Below, piece after piece: positions 37,501 through 46,020 of a DNA stretch of 64,000 nucleotides (position 1 is the stretch's first letter; each line of letters begins with the position of its first letter). The stretch is from Microcoleus sp. AS-A8. GTDB taxonomy: Bacteria > Cyanobacteriota > Cyanobacteriia > Cyanobacteriales > Coleofasciculaceae. A program made the translations under genes and the position numbers. Under the pieces are notes generated by a model that saw nothing but the letters and a program-made list of their open reading frames with translations, was not told the origin of the DNA and made no database searches. The stretch is from contig JAMPKV010000015.1 of the NCBI GenBank assembly GCA_039962225.1, positions 1 through 64,000 on the forward strand, in the 5' to 3' direction.

Positions 37501-39512
37501 AGACACCGGGTGCTTGGCTCGGAATAAATAAAGAAAAATTCTTCAATCTGATCGAAGATTAAAATCGTTAACAGATTTCGGTCTGCATTTTTCCGCAACT
37601 GGTTAATAATAAATTTAGGGATGTCATCTGGAATCCCTAAGTTGATGTCTCTAATTTCACTGAGAGCATCGACTAATGATACGCCTAAATCCCTCAATAA
37701 GGATTGACCCAAATCGTTGATCCAATTGGTGTAACCGCGCAAAACAATGGGGAGAGCATCGCGATCGCCGATTGCTTTTTGCTCTAAAGCGGGTACTAAC
37801 CCTGCTGTTACCAGAGAACTTTTGCCGACTCCTGAAGGGCCGTGAATGACGGTTAATTTATAATCTGTGCGACTAATGCGTTCAATTAAGCGATTAATAT
37901 CTTGTTGCCGACCGGAAGCTGCAATTTCTTGGGCAATGGTACTGAGTGTATCGACGGGGGCAATGGCTGGGTTAGCAACTTGGCATCGAGGCCGCAACTG
38001 ACTCGCACCGATAAAGGCTCGGAACCCATATTGATACTCAATTTCGCTTTGTTTTTGCTTAATCCGAAAGGCGTCTAGATAGCGGCCTTGGTTCCAATAG
38101 AGCGATCGCAACTCTACCAAAATCCGAATATAAAGAGATGGATCGATTTGAGGATTGCTTTTCGTTTTAGCAATTTCTAACAGTTTAATCGCTTGTGGAA
38201 CTTGACCTAGGTGCTTTTGGGCTTGGGCTAGCAATAATAGATATAAATTTTGATCGTGTCGTTGTGACCAGACATTATCGATGTTTTTTGTGAGTAAATC
38301 ACAGGATAATCGCGTTGATTTAGCATTTGTTTGTAAGGCTAGTTTGGCAAATTCTCTGGCTACCTTCCAAGCTCGATTGGAGAGCGCTAATTCAGCTAAT
38401 AGACCATAGCCATAAGAGAGTCGAATGGGATCGCAATAGGTTTGGTGTAATTGAACCGCTAATTTAGCGATCGCTTCTAGTTCATCCCACTGCTCTAGTT
38501 TTTGCAGGGTTTCACCCAAAGAGTTGATAAACTGACCCATCAAGTCAGGGCGATTACCCCGTTTAAAAACCTCAATACACTGTTGAAAATAATCCTTAGC
38601 TTGACTACAAGCAAAACGATATTCAGAGCGGCGTAGTGTTGCATATTTACGCCACCACAAGCCCAGATAGTACAGCAAACATCCAACGCGTTCAAATAAT
38701 TTAGGATTGAGCGATTGAGAGGGGGCATTCAATCGAATCGCTTCTGATTCCTGAGTTTTGAGTTGCTCTAACCAAAACGCTAGGCTACGCTCATAATATT
38801 GCCGAGACTCCTCCATGCGATCGTTGGTATCAGCATCCAGACCAATCAGAAATTGCAAATCTGCTTCTAACGCTGGCTCTAATACATCACCTCGATTTTG
38901 TAAATCTTTCAATGCTGACTCTAACTCTAAGCGGCGACGGGAACCCATCTCCAAATTCAGGTCAGTATTGTTGAGAAATTTACCCGAACCCGTTTTTAAG
39001 ATAGCCTCAAAGACCGATTCTGCATTTTGCTCTAGTGCTTTGATTAAGTCAGGAGTGGCAATGCTAAATCCAATGGGAGTGGCAGCCCAACTGGTAAAAT
39101 CGGGAGCCACCCGCATGAATTTTTGCAGCACCTCATCGGTTACCCACAACACTAAAGGGAACGAGAAATGTTTCCGAAACTCATCCCTGGCATGATTAGA
39201 GGCAATCAATAACCCCTCTAGATCGTTCACCAATTCCAATCCAGAAACGATAACGGCGTTGGGTTCTTCGTCGTCTAGTGCAGCACGAATCGTTGTATAA
39301 AGGGTTCGGGTAGAGGGTTTGAGAGTAATTTCTTTGAGTTCAACCGCACAGCGTTCTCGCAACTGTTGGAGCAAAGGCTGTCGCAATGACTGATAATTAC
39401 AGCGAGCTAAAACGAGGGAAAAAAAACCTTGAGATAGCGCGATCGCTCGTGCCAGAGTCCTTAATGATTCGTTATTTTTGGCATTGACATTGTCTAGGTG
39501 GCTCTCCATCAT
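34596..39512 (-). CDS. STAND NTPase with 14 WD40 repeats (module A)
   Basis: A 1638-aa signalling protein. N-terminal ~170 residues form a domain shared with the paralogue at 47519-52627 (FPLVLWVTDEVLQKFM, APDFTSWAATPI) that looks like an NTPase fold without a P-loop. Residues ~200-500 are TPR-like helices. The STAND-type NTPase follows with Walker A IHGPSGVGKSS (about 554-564) and Walker B ILIFDQIEEFFF. One hydrophobic helix (VAVIVVTVFALMAGGLALLA, about 930-950) precedes 14 WD40 repeats (about 1035-1605), enough for two seven-bladed propellers. STAND proteins act as ligand-triggered switches. It follows the module A ATPase by 121 nt on the same strand. No effector nuclease or protease domain is visible. 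Confidence 0.9.
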   Translation of the reverse strand: MMESHLDNVNAKNNESLRTLARAIALSQGFFSLVLARCNYQSLRQPLLQQLRERCAVELKEITLKPSTRTLYTTIRAALDDEEPNAVIVSGLELVNDLEGLLIASNHARDEFRKHFSFPLVLWVTDEVLQKFMRVAPDFTSWAATPIGFSIATPDLIKALEQNAESVFEAILKTGSGKFLNNTDLNLEMGSRRRLELESALKDLQNRGDVLEPALEADLQFLIGLDADTNDRMEESRQYYERSLAFWLEQLKTQESEAIRLNAPSQSLNPKLFERVGCLLYYLGLWWRKYATLRRSEYRFACSQAKDYFQQCIEVFKRGNRPDLMGQFINSLGETLQKLEQWDELEAIAKLAVQLHQTYCDPIRLSYGYGLLAELALSNRAWKVAREFAKLALQTNAKSTRLSCDLLTKNIDNVWSQRHDQNLYLLLLAQAQKHLGQVPQAIKLLEIAKTKSNPQIDPSLYIRILVELRSLYWNQGRYLDAFRIKQKQSEIEYQYGFRAFIGASQLRPRCQVANPAIAPVDTLSTIAQEIAASGRQQDINRLIERISRTDYKLTVIHGPSGVGKSSLVTAGLVPALEQKAIGDRDALPIVLRGYTNWINDLGQSLLRDLGVSLVDALSEIRDINLGIPDDIPKFIINQLRKNADRNLLTILIFDQIEEFFFIYSEPSTRCLLYNFLRDCLEIPYVKVILSLREDYLHYLLECERCTNLDIINNNILDKKIRYYLGNFSPKDAKAVIHSLNERSQFYLESALIDELVRDLAQDTGDVSPIELQVVGAQLHAEAIVNLEDYQRLGFNPKQKLVERFLQEAIKDCGPPNARAALLVLYLLTEENGTRPPKTRAELAGELEDAELESKDEQLDLVLEILTKSGLLMLLPDAPADRYQLVHDYLVSFIRQKKDAEVGLEAALQRERNQRKLTEQQLTRVSRQRRQVGVAVIVVTVFALMAGGLALLAESQRKRAEIAEIRALSSLSSALLLSDNQLGALVESVKVGKRLKELEHELRTSLFTFRSRRISSDIRLQTLGSLQQSVYRVQERNRLEQHNGIVNSVSFSPDGKMIASASADTTIKLWRLDNTLPKTLEGHNGIVNSVSFSPNGKLIASASDDNTIKLWSIDGTLLRTFTGHQGRVKSVSFSPDSQKIVSGSHDKTVKLWRVDGTEVKTLTGHQDWVNSVSFSLDGKQIASGSNDTTIKLWSADGTEVKTLTGHQDWVNSVSFSPDGKRIASGSNDKTVKLWSFDGTFLRTIEGHTDWVNSVRFSPDGKTIASASTDKTVKLWNSNGTLLESLEGHANWVQGVSFSSDGTTIASGSADNTIKLWSVNRIPLQTLKMHEQKVTSASFSPNGQMIASASADKTIKLWSVNGQLLHTLTGHNGIVNSVTFSPDGQMIASASADQTVKLWSIKGQLLHTLTGHTYWVNSVSFSPNGETIASASADKTIRLWNLDGKLQKTLTGHSDWVNSVSFSPDGKTIASASNDRTVKLWSLEGTELNTLKKHTSSVNDVSFSPEGELIASASADNTIKLWNKDGTLRTTLYGHLGRVTSVRFHPDGYTLASASADNTLKFWSLDGNVLRTLEGNRSSVNSVSFSSDGKTIASASDEKVVILWNFDLNDLLVRGCSLLNDYLKNSQANIKPEENRYICD

Positions 39513-39633
39513 GACTCAAAAAGTATGAAGTATGAATTGTTGGTATGTACCCCGTTTTCCTAGTCGCTAAATTTTGTCCTCCTTAAGGTTTATTTTGACG
39601 TTTGCCAATTCGCTACCGCTACCCTATCTTTGT

Positions 39634-40992
39634 TCACACTTCAGACTTGAGTTGTTTGGCTTCTCCTAAGATGGGGTTAATACGAAACCATCCCCCTTGA
39701 TCATCCTGATATTCAAAGACAAACAAACTGCGTAATAGAGTTTGGTATTCGTCCTCTCCTCTCACCATTTGGTTGTGTCCGACTTGCCGTAACAATTCCC
39801 ATTCATCATCATCAACGGCACGAACGAGAGCATCGCGTTGTCTTCTAATGATTTCTTCCAAACACTCACGAGAAAAAGGAGGGTCTTGCTGCTGAAGACA
39901 GCCATACATTAGCCCTAACAAATTCCGGGGATGTCCGCCACTAACTAGACAAAGACGGTCTAAGGTTTCAGAGGAATCAAACACCTCTGTTATGAATTGT
40001 AGGCGTTGTGCAGGTAAAACATCCGGGAAGGCTCTGGCGAGTACCATTTGCCTCAATAGTTCCATCCCATGCTTACATTCGCTGTCATCGCGCGATCGCA
40101 CCCGCACCATCGGCAACAATTTCGGGTCTACACCAAAGCGATTGCGTAGCCTCCCCCATTCGTTGGAAAAAATTAACACCAGGGGAATCGTATAAACAAC
40201 ATGACAATTCAGCTGTTTGAGCTGTTCGCCCCGGTCTACAAACAGATACTCGGGCTGAAGGCGACCTGTCGGTTTTAACGTGTTATCAACCCGGTCGAGG
40301 CTATCAACAATCACGACTAAACCGGTTTTTCCCTGTTTCTTGAGTTCTTGGATGGCAGGTTCTAATAACTCTTGGTTAATCGCGTCTAAAATGCCATCGG
40401 TGCGCGGTTCTAAATATTGCCTGAGTTGGGAACGAAATTTAGGGCTATTTTTAGCTTTTGCTGAGATTTTACCCAGACCGAAACCGAGGGAAAGTTCTCC
40501 TTCTGTACTCGCCTTAATTTCTCCTAATCCAGGCACAGAACCTTCTGCCGAAAGTTCAATTTCTGTTTGCATTAATTCGGTTACGCCTTGCAGTAACGCC
40601 CTGAAGCCTCGTGGTTTGAGATTGACTTTAGCTTGCTCCAAACTTTCCGTTACTTTGCGAGCAATGGCTAGCAAAATATCGGTTACGTCAACGTCCGCCA
40701 TCACCAAGTCTTTGCTGGAGTCGAAGTAGACGACATGAGAGCCTTGCCTTTCTAACTCGGCTTTGAGGAGTAACAACTCGGTCGATTTCCCACAGCCAAT
40801 ATGCCCTGTAAATAATTGGCACGTTGGCTCATTGGGAGCCAGGCGGGTAATCGTTCGTCCAAACTCTTGGATAATCTTGCCACCCCGAACCGGGGAGAAA
40901 TCGATATAATACTTCCGCTCCTCGGCATCCCCCACCGATACGGTGATGCTGGGATTACATGCCTTGTAAAATTTCTGCAAGTCGAGTTTCAT
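39634..40992 (-). CDS. P-loop ATPase of the island (module A)
   Basis: A 452-aa AAA-like ATPase with Walker A GHIGCGKST (residues 63-71) and Walker B LVVIVDSLDRVD (about 225-236). The N-terminus (DLQKFYKACNPS, RKYYIDFSPVRG) and the ATPase core are shared with the genes at 52573-53934 and with the first half of 43075-46020. After the ATPase core come HPRNLLGLMYGCLQ and a C-terminal winged-helix-like part. It is the first gene of module A, upstream of the STAND-WD40 gene. It probably works with that protein, as the same order recurs in module B. Its substrate is unknown. Confidence 0.85.
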   Translation of the reverse strand: MKLDLQKFYKACNPSITVSVGDAEERKYYIDFSPVRGGKIIQEFGRTITRLAPNEPTCQLFTGHIGCGKSTELLLLKAELERQGSHVVYFDSSKDLVMADVDVTDILLAIARKVTESLEQAKVNLKPRGFRALLQGVTELMQTEIELSAEGSVPGLGEIKASTEGELSLGFGLGKISAKAKNSPKFRSQLRQYLEPRTDGILDAINQELLEPAIQELKKQGKTGLVVIVDSLDRVDNTLKPTGRLQPEYLFVDRGEQLKQLNCHVVYTIPLVLIFSNEWGRLRNRFGVDPKLLPMVRVRSRDDSECKHGMELLRQMVLARAFPDVLPAQRLQFITEVFDSSETLDRLCLVSGGHPRNLLGLMYGCLQQQDPPFSRECLEEIIRRQRDALVRAVDDDEWELLRQVGHNQMVRGEDEYQTLLRSLFVFEYQDDQGGWFRINPILGEAKQLKSEV

Positions 40993-41412
40993 TGTTCCCT
41001 GTTCTGACAGCGCTGCTTCTATTGTCTACCGTTGCTATTTTAATCATTCCGTAAATCTTGCATCGAAGTGACTGCTACTTTGAGCATTCACGAGCATGGA
41101 GATACCTGTATCATCGGGCAAGCGGTGTCGATGGCTCCAGTTCTCTCTGAATAAGTTTGTTGGACGAGGGTTGATTGGAAAGGTTTCCCCAATAACGGTA
41201 ATTGTTAGGAAATTATTGATGGATAGCTATTTGTGGCTTTTGCGTCACTCTTAGATAATGAAAATTTAATAGAAAATGCTGTCTCATCCATTCAAAAAAG
41301 AGATGAGAAATTTTATGAGGATTGATATCAATTATATCATTTTTTCGATTTATCTATTTACAAAAATTTTTATCTTTAATAACATCATTATGTTGTTTAT
41401 TTAAATTTAGAT
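40993..41412. other. Non-coding stretch upstream of module A
   Basis: No gene seen. AT-rich, especially 41280-41400; should contain the promoter for the module A ATPase (minus) and for the 70-aa gene (plus). Confidence 0.5.
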
Positions 41413-41625
41413 ATGGAAGCCATTCATCAAGTCATTCGACTGAATTACACCTGTATCTCAGAGTGCATTCAAGCGGAGTTAACGTTTCTGTCTGAAGTTT
41501 CTGAACTCACGGATGATGAACGGTTCAGGCAGTCAATTGCGGAGGTGATTTACAGCCTCAATGATTTGTCGGATACCTTAACTTTGCAACGACGCTATCT
41601 GAAGTTTCGCTTTGATGCTGAGTAA
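41413..41625 (+). CDS. Small hypothetical protein, 70 aa
   Basis: A small acidic, helical protein (for example LTFLSEVSELTDDERFRQSI). No family is recognised and there is no membrane helix. The ATG is preceded only by AT-rich sequence without a strong Shine-Dalgarno. Amino-acid composition is protein-like, so it is listed with reserve. Confidence 0.5.
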   Translation: MEAIHQVIRLNYTCISECIQAELTFLSEVSELTDDERFRQSIAEVIYSLNDLSDTLTLQRRYLKFRFDAE

Positions 41626-41982
41626 CGGTTAGCTCGTTCGGCTTTTGTTTACCCCCCTAACCCTCCTCACTAAAGCTCCGGTTGCTAAGGGGGGAACAGG
41701 AAGTGGAAAATGCCATTCTCTTGCCTTTTTTTCCTTTTTAAGGGAGCGTCGGGCGGTTAACAAAGGCTGAGGGTATTCATGCGATCGGCTTTGTCGGTGC
41801 CTCTTGGGCGATCGCTTAATGAGTTCAAAGTAGAATGGCGTGATGACTTGCGATGCCGAAGGCAGTATGCTCTTCGACCATGCTTTGCAAACGCTTCGCG
41901 ACCATTGCCTGTCGAAATTCAGGCTAGGATTTAGAGTGTGGGTCGAAAAGTCTGCTTGGATAAAAGTAGGGAGCAATTCAAT
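41626..41982. other. Non-coding stretch with C-rich/G-rich repeat
   Basis: No gene seen. CCCCCC (41652-41657) can pair with GGGGGG (41689-41694) around CTCCTCACTAAAGCTCCGG, a relative of the hairpin repeats at 150-208. Confidence 0.5.
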
Positions 41983-42609
41983 ATGGCATACAGCGATTTT
42001 ACGACTCTCAGCAAAGTCAGAACAACATTTAATCTAACTATTGACGAAACAACCCGTCTTTTTCCCGACGTTGCCCCTATTGAACCTAGCGACTATCTCA
42101 AAACTACTCTGAATGAGTTTTTACCTCTTGCTAATGCTATCAATACCGAAAAAGCTCGCTCTGAGTTAATTATTGCCCCTGTTTTATTAGAAGTACGGCG
42201 ACACTTTAGCTTTCAAATCGGCTTTTTTTCGGGTACGGATTTTAACGTAGACCCTAAAGTTGGACTAAGCGGATACTGTGACTATATTCTCACTGCTTCT
42301 AAAGAAATGTATGAAATCTACGCCCCAGTAGTCACTCTTGTAGAAGCTAAAAACGAAAATATTAAAAGTGGATTAGGACAATGCATTGCTGAGATGGTGG
42401 CTGCCCAACGTTTCAACCAGCAAAGGGAAACTGCAATTGATACTATCTATGGAGCTGTAACCACAGGAATGATTTGGAAGTTTCTCAAGCTGGTTAATCA
42501 AACAGCGTTTATTGACCTTGACGATTACTTTATTAAAGAAATTGATCAAGTTTTGGGGATATTATCCGCTCCGCTGAGTCAGTATGTATCGAATAAAAAT
42601 AACCTATGA
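41983..42609 (+). CDS. PD-(D/E)XK-like nuclease-fold protein
   Basis: A 208-aa protein with the elements of a PD-(D/E)XK nuclease: an N-terminal helix carrying Glu (ARSELIIAPVLLEVRR), then Asp in LSGYCDYILT and the E-x-K element in VVTLVEAKNENIKSGL, followed by a helix with a Gln (GQCIAEMVAAQRF). This order fits a Mg-dependent DNA-cutting core. Similar short proteins are common in cyanobacteria and annotated as hypothetical. The ATG at 41983 was chosen because an AGGGAG Shine-Dalgarno lies about 8-13 nt upstream. It sits between the module A ATPase and the fused ATPase gene. Confidence 0.75.
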   Translation: MAYSDFTTLSKVRTTFNLTIDETTRLFPDVAPIEPSDYLKTTLNEFLPLANAINTEKARSELIIAPVLLEVRRHFSFQIGFFSGTDFNVDPKVGLSGYCDYILTASKEMYEIYAPVVTLVEAKNENIKSGLGQCIAEMVAAQRFNQQRETAIDTIYGAVTTGMIWKFLKLVNQTAFIDLDDYFIKEIDQVLGILSAPLSQYVSNKNNL

Positions 42610-43074
42610 GTTCATCCAAAAGTTACCTTAAAACTTACGCACAGCCTCTATCTGTAAAGTGTGTGACGGTGGCATAACGCGCCATTGCCGCTATATATAG
42701 TGTCACTGCGTAAGTCCTGACATTCAACATCGCTGCTATTAACGCTGATCACATCCTAGTATTCAGGATATGGGTTGGAGTGCGATCGCTCTTTGGTTGT
42801 GCCAACGGCATCTGAAACTAAGTTCCGCAATGCTCCTGTTGAAGCTAGGTTACAGCTTACCGAACTAGATGCGAGAGAAAGGGGGGCATCGCATCACCTC
42901 TTCCTTAGAACATCACTCCCTCATTCTCATCGTCAGACCAGTAGGTTATCTTTGAGTAGCAAGCTTGGGAAGGGCGGCAACTACTAAAGCCAGAACCCTC
43001 GATCAGACAGCGGTTTTAGATGTTTCCTTACCTTGCTCACCCCTCAGATGGGTTAGTTATTCATAAAAACTATC
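42610..43074. other. Non-coding stretch carrying a MITE-like element
   Basis: Contains the element at 42633-42715. The rest (42716-43074) has no convincing gene; a short open frame at 42775-42987 has no family and unlikely composition. The promoter of the fused ATPase gene should lie in its right part. Confidence 0.5.
42633..42715. mobile_element. MITE-like element with 9-bp terminal inverted repeats
   Basis: ACTTACGCA at 42633-42641 and TGCGTAAGT at 42707-42715 are perfect complements that bound an 83-bp segment without coding capacity. These ends match the common cyanobacterial MITE/IS end AGGACTTACGCA, seen on the right side as TGCGTAAGTCCTG. No target duplication is clear. It lies between the nuclease-like gene and the fused ATPase gene. 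Confidence 0.65.
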
Positions 43075-46020
43075 ATGACACTAAATTTGCCGCAGTTTTA
43101 TAGGGCATCCAATCCAAGCAAACCCCTTAACCTAGGGAAAGCTCAAGATCGTAAGTATTATATAGATTTTTCCTCTGTAACAGGTACGCCAATTCGCCAA
43201 AAACTGGAGCGCACCATTACCCATATTTCTCCTGATGAGCCGACTTTTCAGTTGTTTACCGGACATATTGGCTGTGGCAAGTCTACCGAGTTGTTGCGGC
43301 TGAAACATGAACTAGAGAAGCAAGGATATCATGCGGTTTATTTTGAGTCCTCTCAGGATCTCGATATGGCAGATGTGGATGTTGTCGATATTCTACTATC
43401 AATCGCTTCTCATGTAACTGAAAGCCTGGAATCAATCAAAATCCGACTAAAACCAGGGTATTTTGCCAAGCTGTTGCAAGAAAGCATTGAGTTTTTGACA
43501 ATACCAATAGAGCTAGGTACTGAGGCAGAATTATCTTTCCACATGGGTAGAATCACTGCCAAAACGAAAGAGAGTCCTAAGCTACGTTGTCAGTTAAGGC
43601 AATACTTGAGACCTCTAACCGAAAATATTCTGGAAGCCATTAATGAAGAAATATTCGGAGCCGCGATTAAGGAACTAAGGCTGCGTGGAAAAAAAGGATT
43701 GGTGATGATTATTGATAACCTGGATCGGGTGGATATACGTCCTCTACCTTCTGGGCGCTCACAGCCAGAATATTTATTTATCGACCGAGGTGAGTACTTA
43801 AAAAGGCTCAAGTGTCATATAGTGTGCACCGTACCCCTAGCGTTGATTTTCTCGAACGAAGTGGAAACGCTGAAGAATCGCTTAGGGGGCGGTATACCTC
43901 CATCGGTATTGCCTATGGTGCCGTTGAAATTGCGGGATGGCAGTGAGTGCGCTGAGGGCATAAATCTATTGCGACAAATGGTGTTAATTAGAGCCTTCCC
44001 TGATTTAGCTCCAGAGCAACGGATAGATTTAGTTACAGAGATTTTCGATAGTCCTGAAACCCTAGAGCGGTTGTGCCGTATCAGTGGCGGTCATGTGCGG
44101 AACTTGCTGGGGCTTTTATTTGGTTGTCTCAGGCACGAAAATCCCCCCTTTTCTCGTGAGACTTTAGAAGGTGTGATTCGAGAAAGCCGCAATTACCTTA
44201 CTTCATCAATTGACGATGATGACTGGGAGTTGCTGCGGCAAGTAGCAGAAACGCAAAGAGTCAGAGGAGAGCAGGAATACCAAACCCTGCTGCGAAGTAT
44301 GTATGTCTTTGAATACCGCGACCTCCAGGGGTCTTGGTTTGATATCAATCCGGTGCTAGCAGAAGTATTGGCAGAAGTAATAGAGGCAAAGGCGAAACCG
44401 CAGGAATTAGTTGACAAGGCACTAGCCAAAGTTCAGCAGTTCTTCAGACAGACAGGTGCAACAACTAGTCAGGAAGAGAATGTGCTGCAAGTTACATCAG
44501 TTTCAGGTAGGCTCAAGTCCTACACGCCATTGCCAGTGATGTTTGCTGAGCAGCCAGTTGATCAAAATGTGACTGAGTTGATTCAATACTCGGCACAGTT
44601 GGCTGGAAATAGCCAGTACAAAGTTAGTATTCTTCTCTACCGTAATCCACCAGATACTTCAACTCGGCTCCAAATGGCTCAAGTGCGAGCGCGTGATCAT
44701 TTTGTCCTTATCCCGATTCCTTTTGCAGCAGTAGAACAAGCATTGACGGATGAAGCTACCTCAATCGGGTTGCTTGCCCAGTATAGCGAGCGTTATCTGC
44801 CTGGTGCCGATCTGTTTGATGACCGCAATGCAATTGGTGATACCCTTTGCTTCTTTGGACGAGGAAACCTAATGCATAGCTTGGAAGAAGACCTCCGTCG
44901 CATCCAGGGGATTGGGCTATTTGGACTGCGTAAATCTGGGAAGACTTCTTTGTTACTCCAGTTGGGTTTCGCAATGCGGCAGCACCCAGTCGTTCACATT
45001 GACCTGCAACGTTATGGTGGTAAACTGCATTATGGTGCTGAACTATTTAATCAAATTCTCGAAGAACTTTCAAAGTTACTTAAGAAGCGTACTCCTAGCT
45101 CAGTAATCAGTTTTGAATCTTTTGAGCGCGATCGCCCTGCGGCAGATTTAACTACTGATTTTGCCAGAAAGGTGCGTGACTTTGATAAGCTTCTGATAGA
45201 AGCTGGATATCAGCAACCTATCCTCTTATTTTTAGATGAGATAGAAAGAATTCTTCCTACTGAGGTAGATCCACGAGAACGGGTAGAGGAATTTAATGCT
45301 TTCTTCGGCGTGCTGCGGGAACTGAGTCAGATACAGCAGATGCTCTCTCTTCTAATTGCTGATGTACATCCTGACTTCAACCGTATTAATCAATGGTCTC
45401 AAGTAGGTGTACCAACTAATCCAGTATTTAGCTTTTTTAAAGAAGTTTTCGTTTCTCCTTTCTCCCAAGAAGAGACAACAGAAATGCTCACTGAAATCGG
45501 AAAACTGATGGGCGTGGCATTTGACGAGGAATCCTTGGTAGCGATCCATCGAGAGAGTGGCGGACATCCCTTTATTGCTCGACAGTTGGCAAGTTTGTTG
45601 TGTAAAAAAGTGGATAAAGAGAAGAGCGACAAAGGTGAATTGATTACCCTATCATCAGCAAAGCGCTATCTCAATAGACCATTTAAGCATTCTGGTATTT
45701 TAAAAGACTACTTTGAGCAGAACATTTGGGCTGATCTACAAAAGCGTAACTTTGCCTCAGCGATGGCGCTCTTACAGCTTCTTACCTGCAATGAAGAGTC
45801 AGGAGAGGGAATAAAAGAGGAAACCTTACTAGAGCGACTTAGTGATTATTTCAGTGAGAGCGAATGTACAGACGCCCTTCTGTGGTTAGAAGCAGTGGGA
45901 TTAGTGGCACGAGAAGAGTTAGAGGATGATGATAGTTACCGAATTCAAGTACTGCTGATGTCACGCTGGCTACGGATGCAAATGAAACCGGAGGAGATTC
46001 ACCAATGGCAGCTCAAATAA
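43075..46020 (+). CDS. Double P-loop protein: island ATPase fused to a second NTPase
   Basis: A 981-aa protein. Residues ~1-440 are a full copy of the island ATPase (NLPQFYRASNPS, Walker A GHIGCGKST at 63-71, Walker B LVMIIDNLDRVD). Residues ~460-600 form a linker domain of unknown fold. A second P-loop NTPase begins at CFFGRGNL, with Walker A GLRKSGKTS (617-625) and Walker B PILLFLDEIERILP (about 715-730), then a winged-helix-like tail. The second NTPase is related to the one encoded by the next gene, which starts inside the last 16 nt of this one. The fusion supports a direct physical link between ATPase types in this island. Confidence 0.85.
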   Translation: MTLNLPQFYRASNPSKPLNLGKAQDRKYYIDFSSVTGTPIRQKLERTITHISPDEPTFQLFTGHIGCGKSTELLRLKHELEKQGYHAVYFESSQDLDMADVDVVDILLSIASHVTESLESIKIRLKPGYFAKLLQESIEFLTIPIELGTEAELSFHMGRITAKTKESPKLRCQLRQYLRPLTENILEAINEEIFGAAIKELRLRGKKGLVMIIDNLDRVDIRPLPSGRSQPEYLFIDRGEYLKRLKCHIVCTVPLALIFSNEVETLKNRLGGGIPPSVLPMVPLKLRDGSECAEGINLLRQMVLIRAFPDLAPEQRIDLVTEIFDSPETLERLCRISGGHVRNLLGLLFGCLRHENPPFSRETLEGVIRESRNYLTSSIDDDDWELLRQVAETQRVRGEQEYQTLLRSMYVFEYRDLQGSWFDINPVLAEVLAEVIEAKAKPQELVDKALAKVQQFFRQTGATTSQEENVLQVTSVSGRLKSYTPLPVMFAEQPVDQNVTELIQYSAQLAGNSQYKVSILLYRNPPDTSTRLQMAQVRARDHFVLIPIPFAAVEQALTDEATSIGLLAQYSERYLPGADLFDDRNAIGDTLCFFGRGNLMHSLEEDLRRIQGIGLFGLRKSGKTSLLLQLGFAMRQHPVVHIDLQRYGGKLHYGAELFNQILEELSKLLKKRTPSSVISFESFERDRPAADLTTDFARKVRDFDKLLIEAGYQQPILLFLDEIERILPTEVDPRERVEEFNAFFGVLRELSQIQQMLSLLIADVHPDFNRINQWSQVGVPTNPVFSFFKEVFVSPFSQEETTEMLTEIGKLMGVAFDEESLVAIHRESGGHPFIARQLASLLCKKVDKEKSDKGELITLSSAKRYLNRPFKHSGILKDYFEQNIWADLQKRNFASAMALLQLLTCNEESGEGIKEETLLERLSDYFSESECTDALLWLEAVGLVAREELEDDDSYRIQVLLMSRWLRMQMKPEEIHQWQLK

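Noticed and set aside
42775-42987. Possible 70-aa plus-strand gene before the fused ATPase
   Set aside because: No ribosome site, no family and biased composition; more likely part of the intergenic region.
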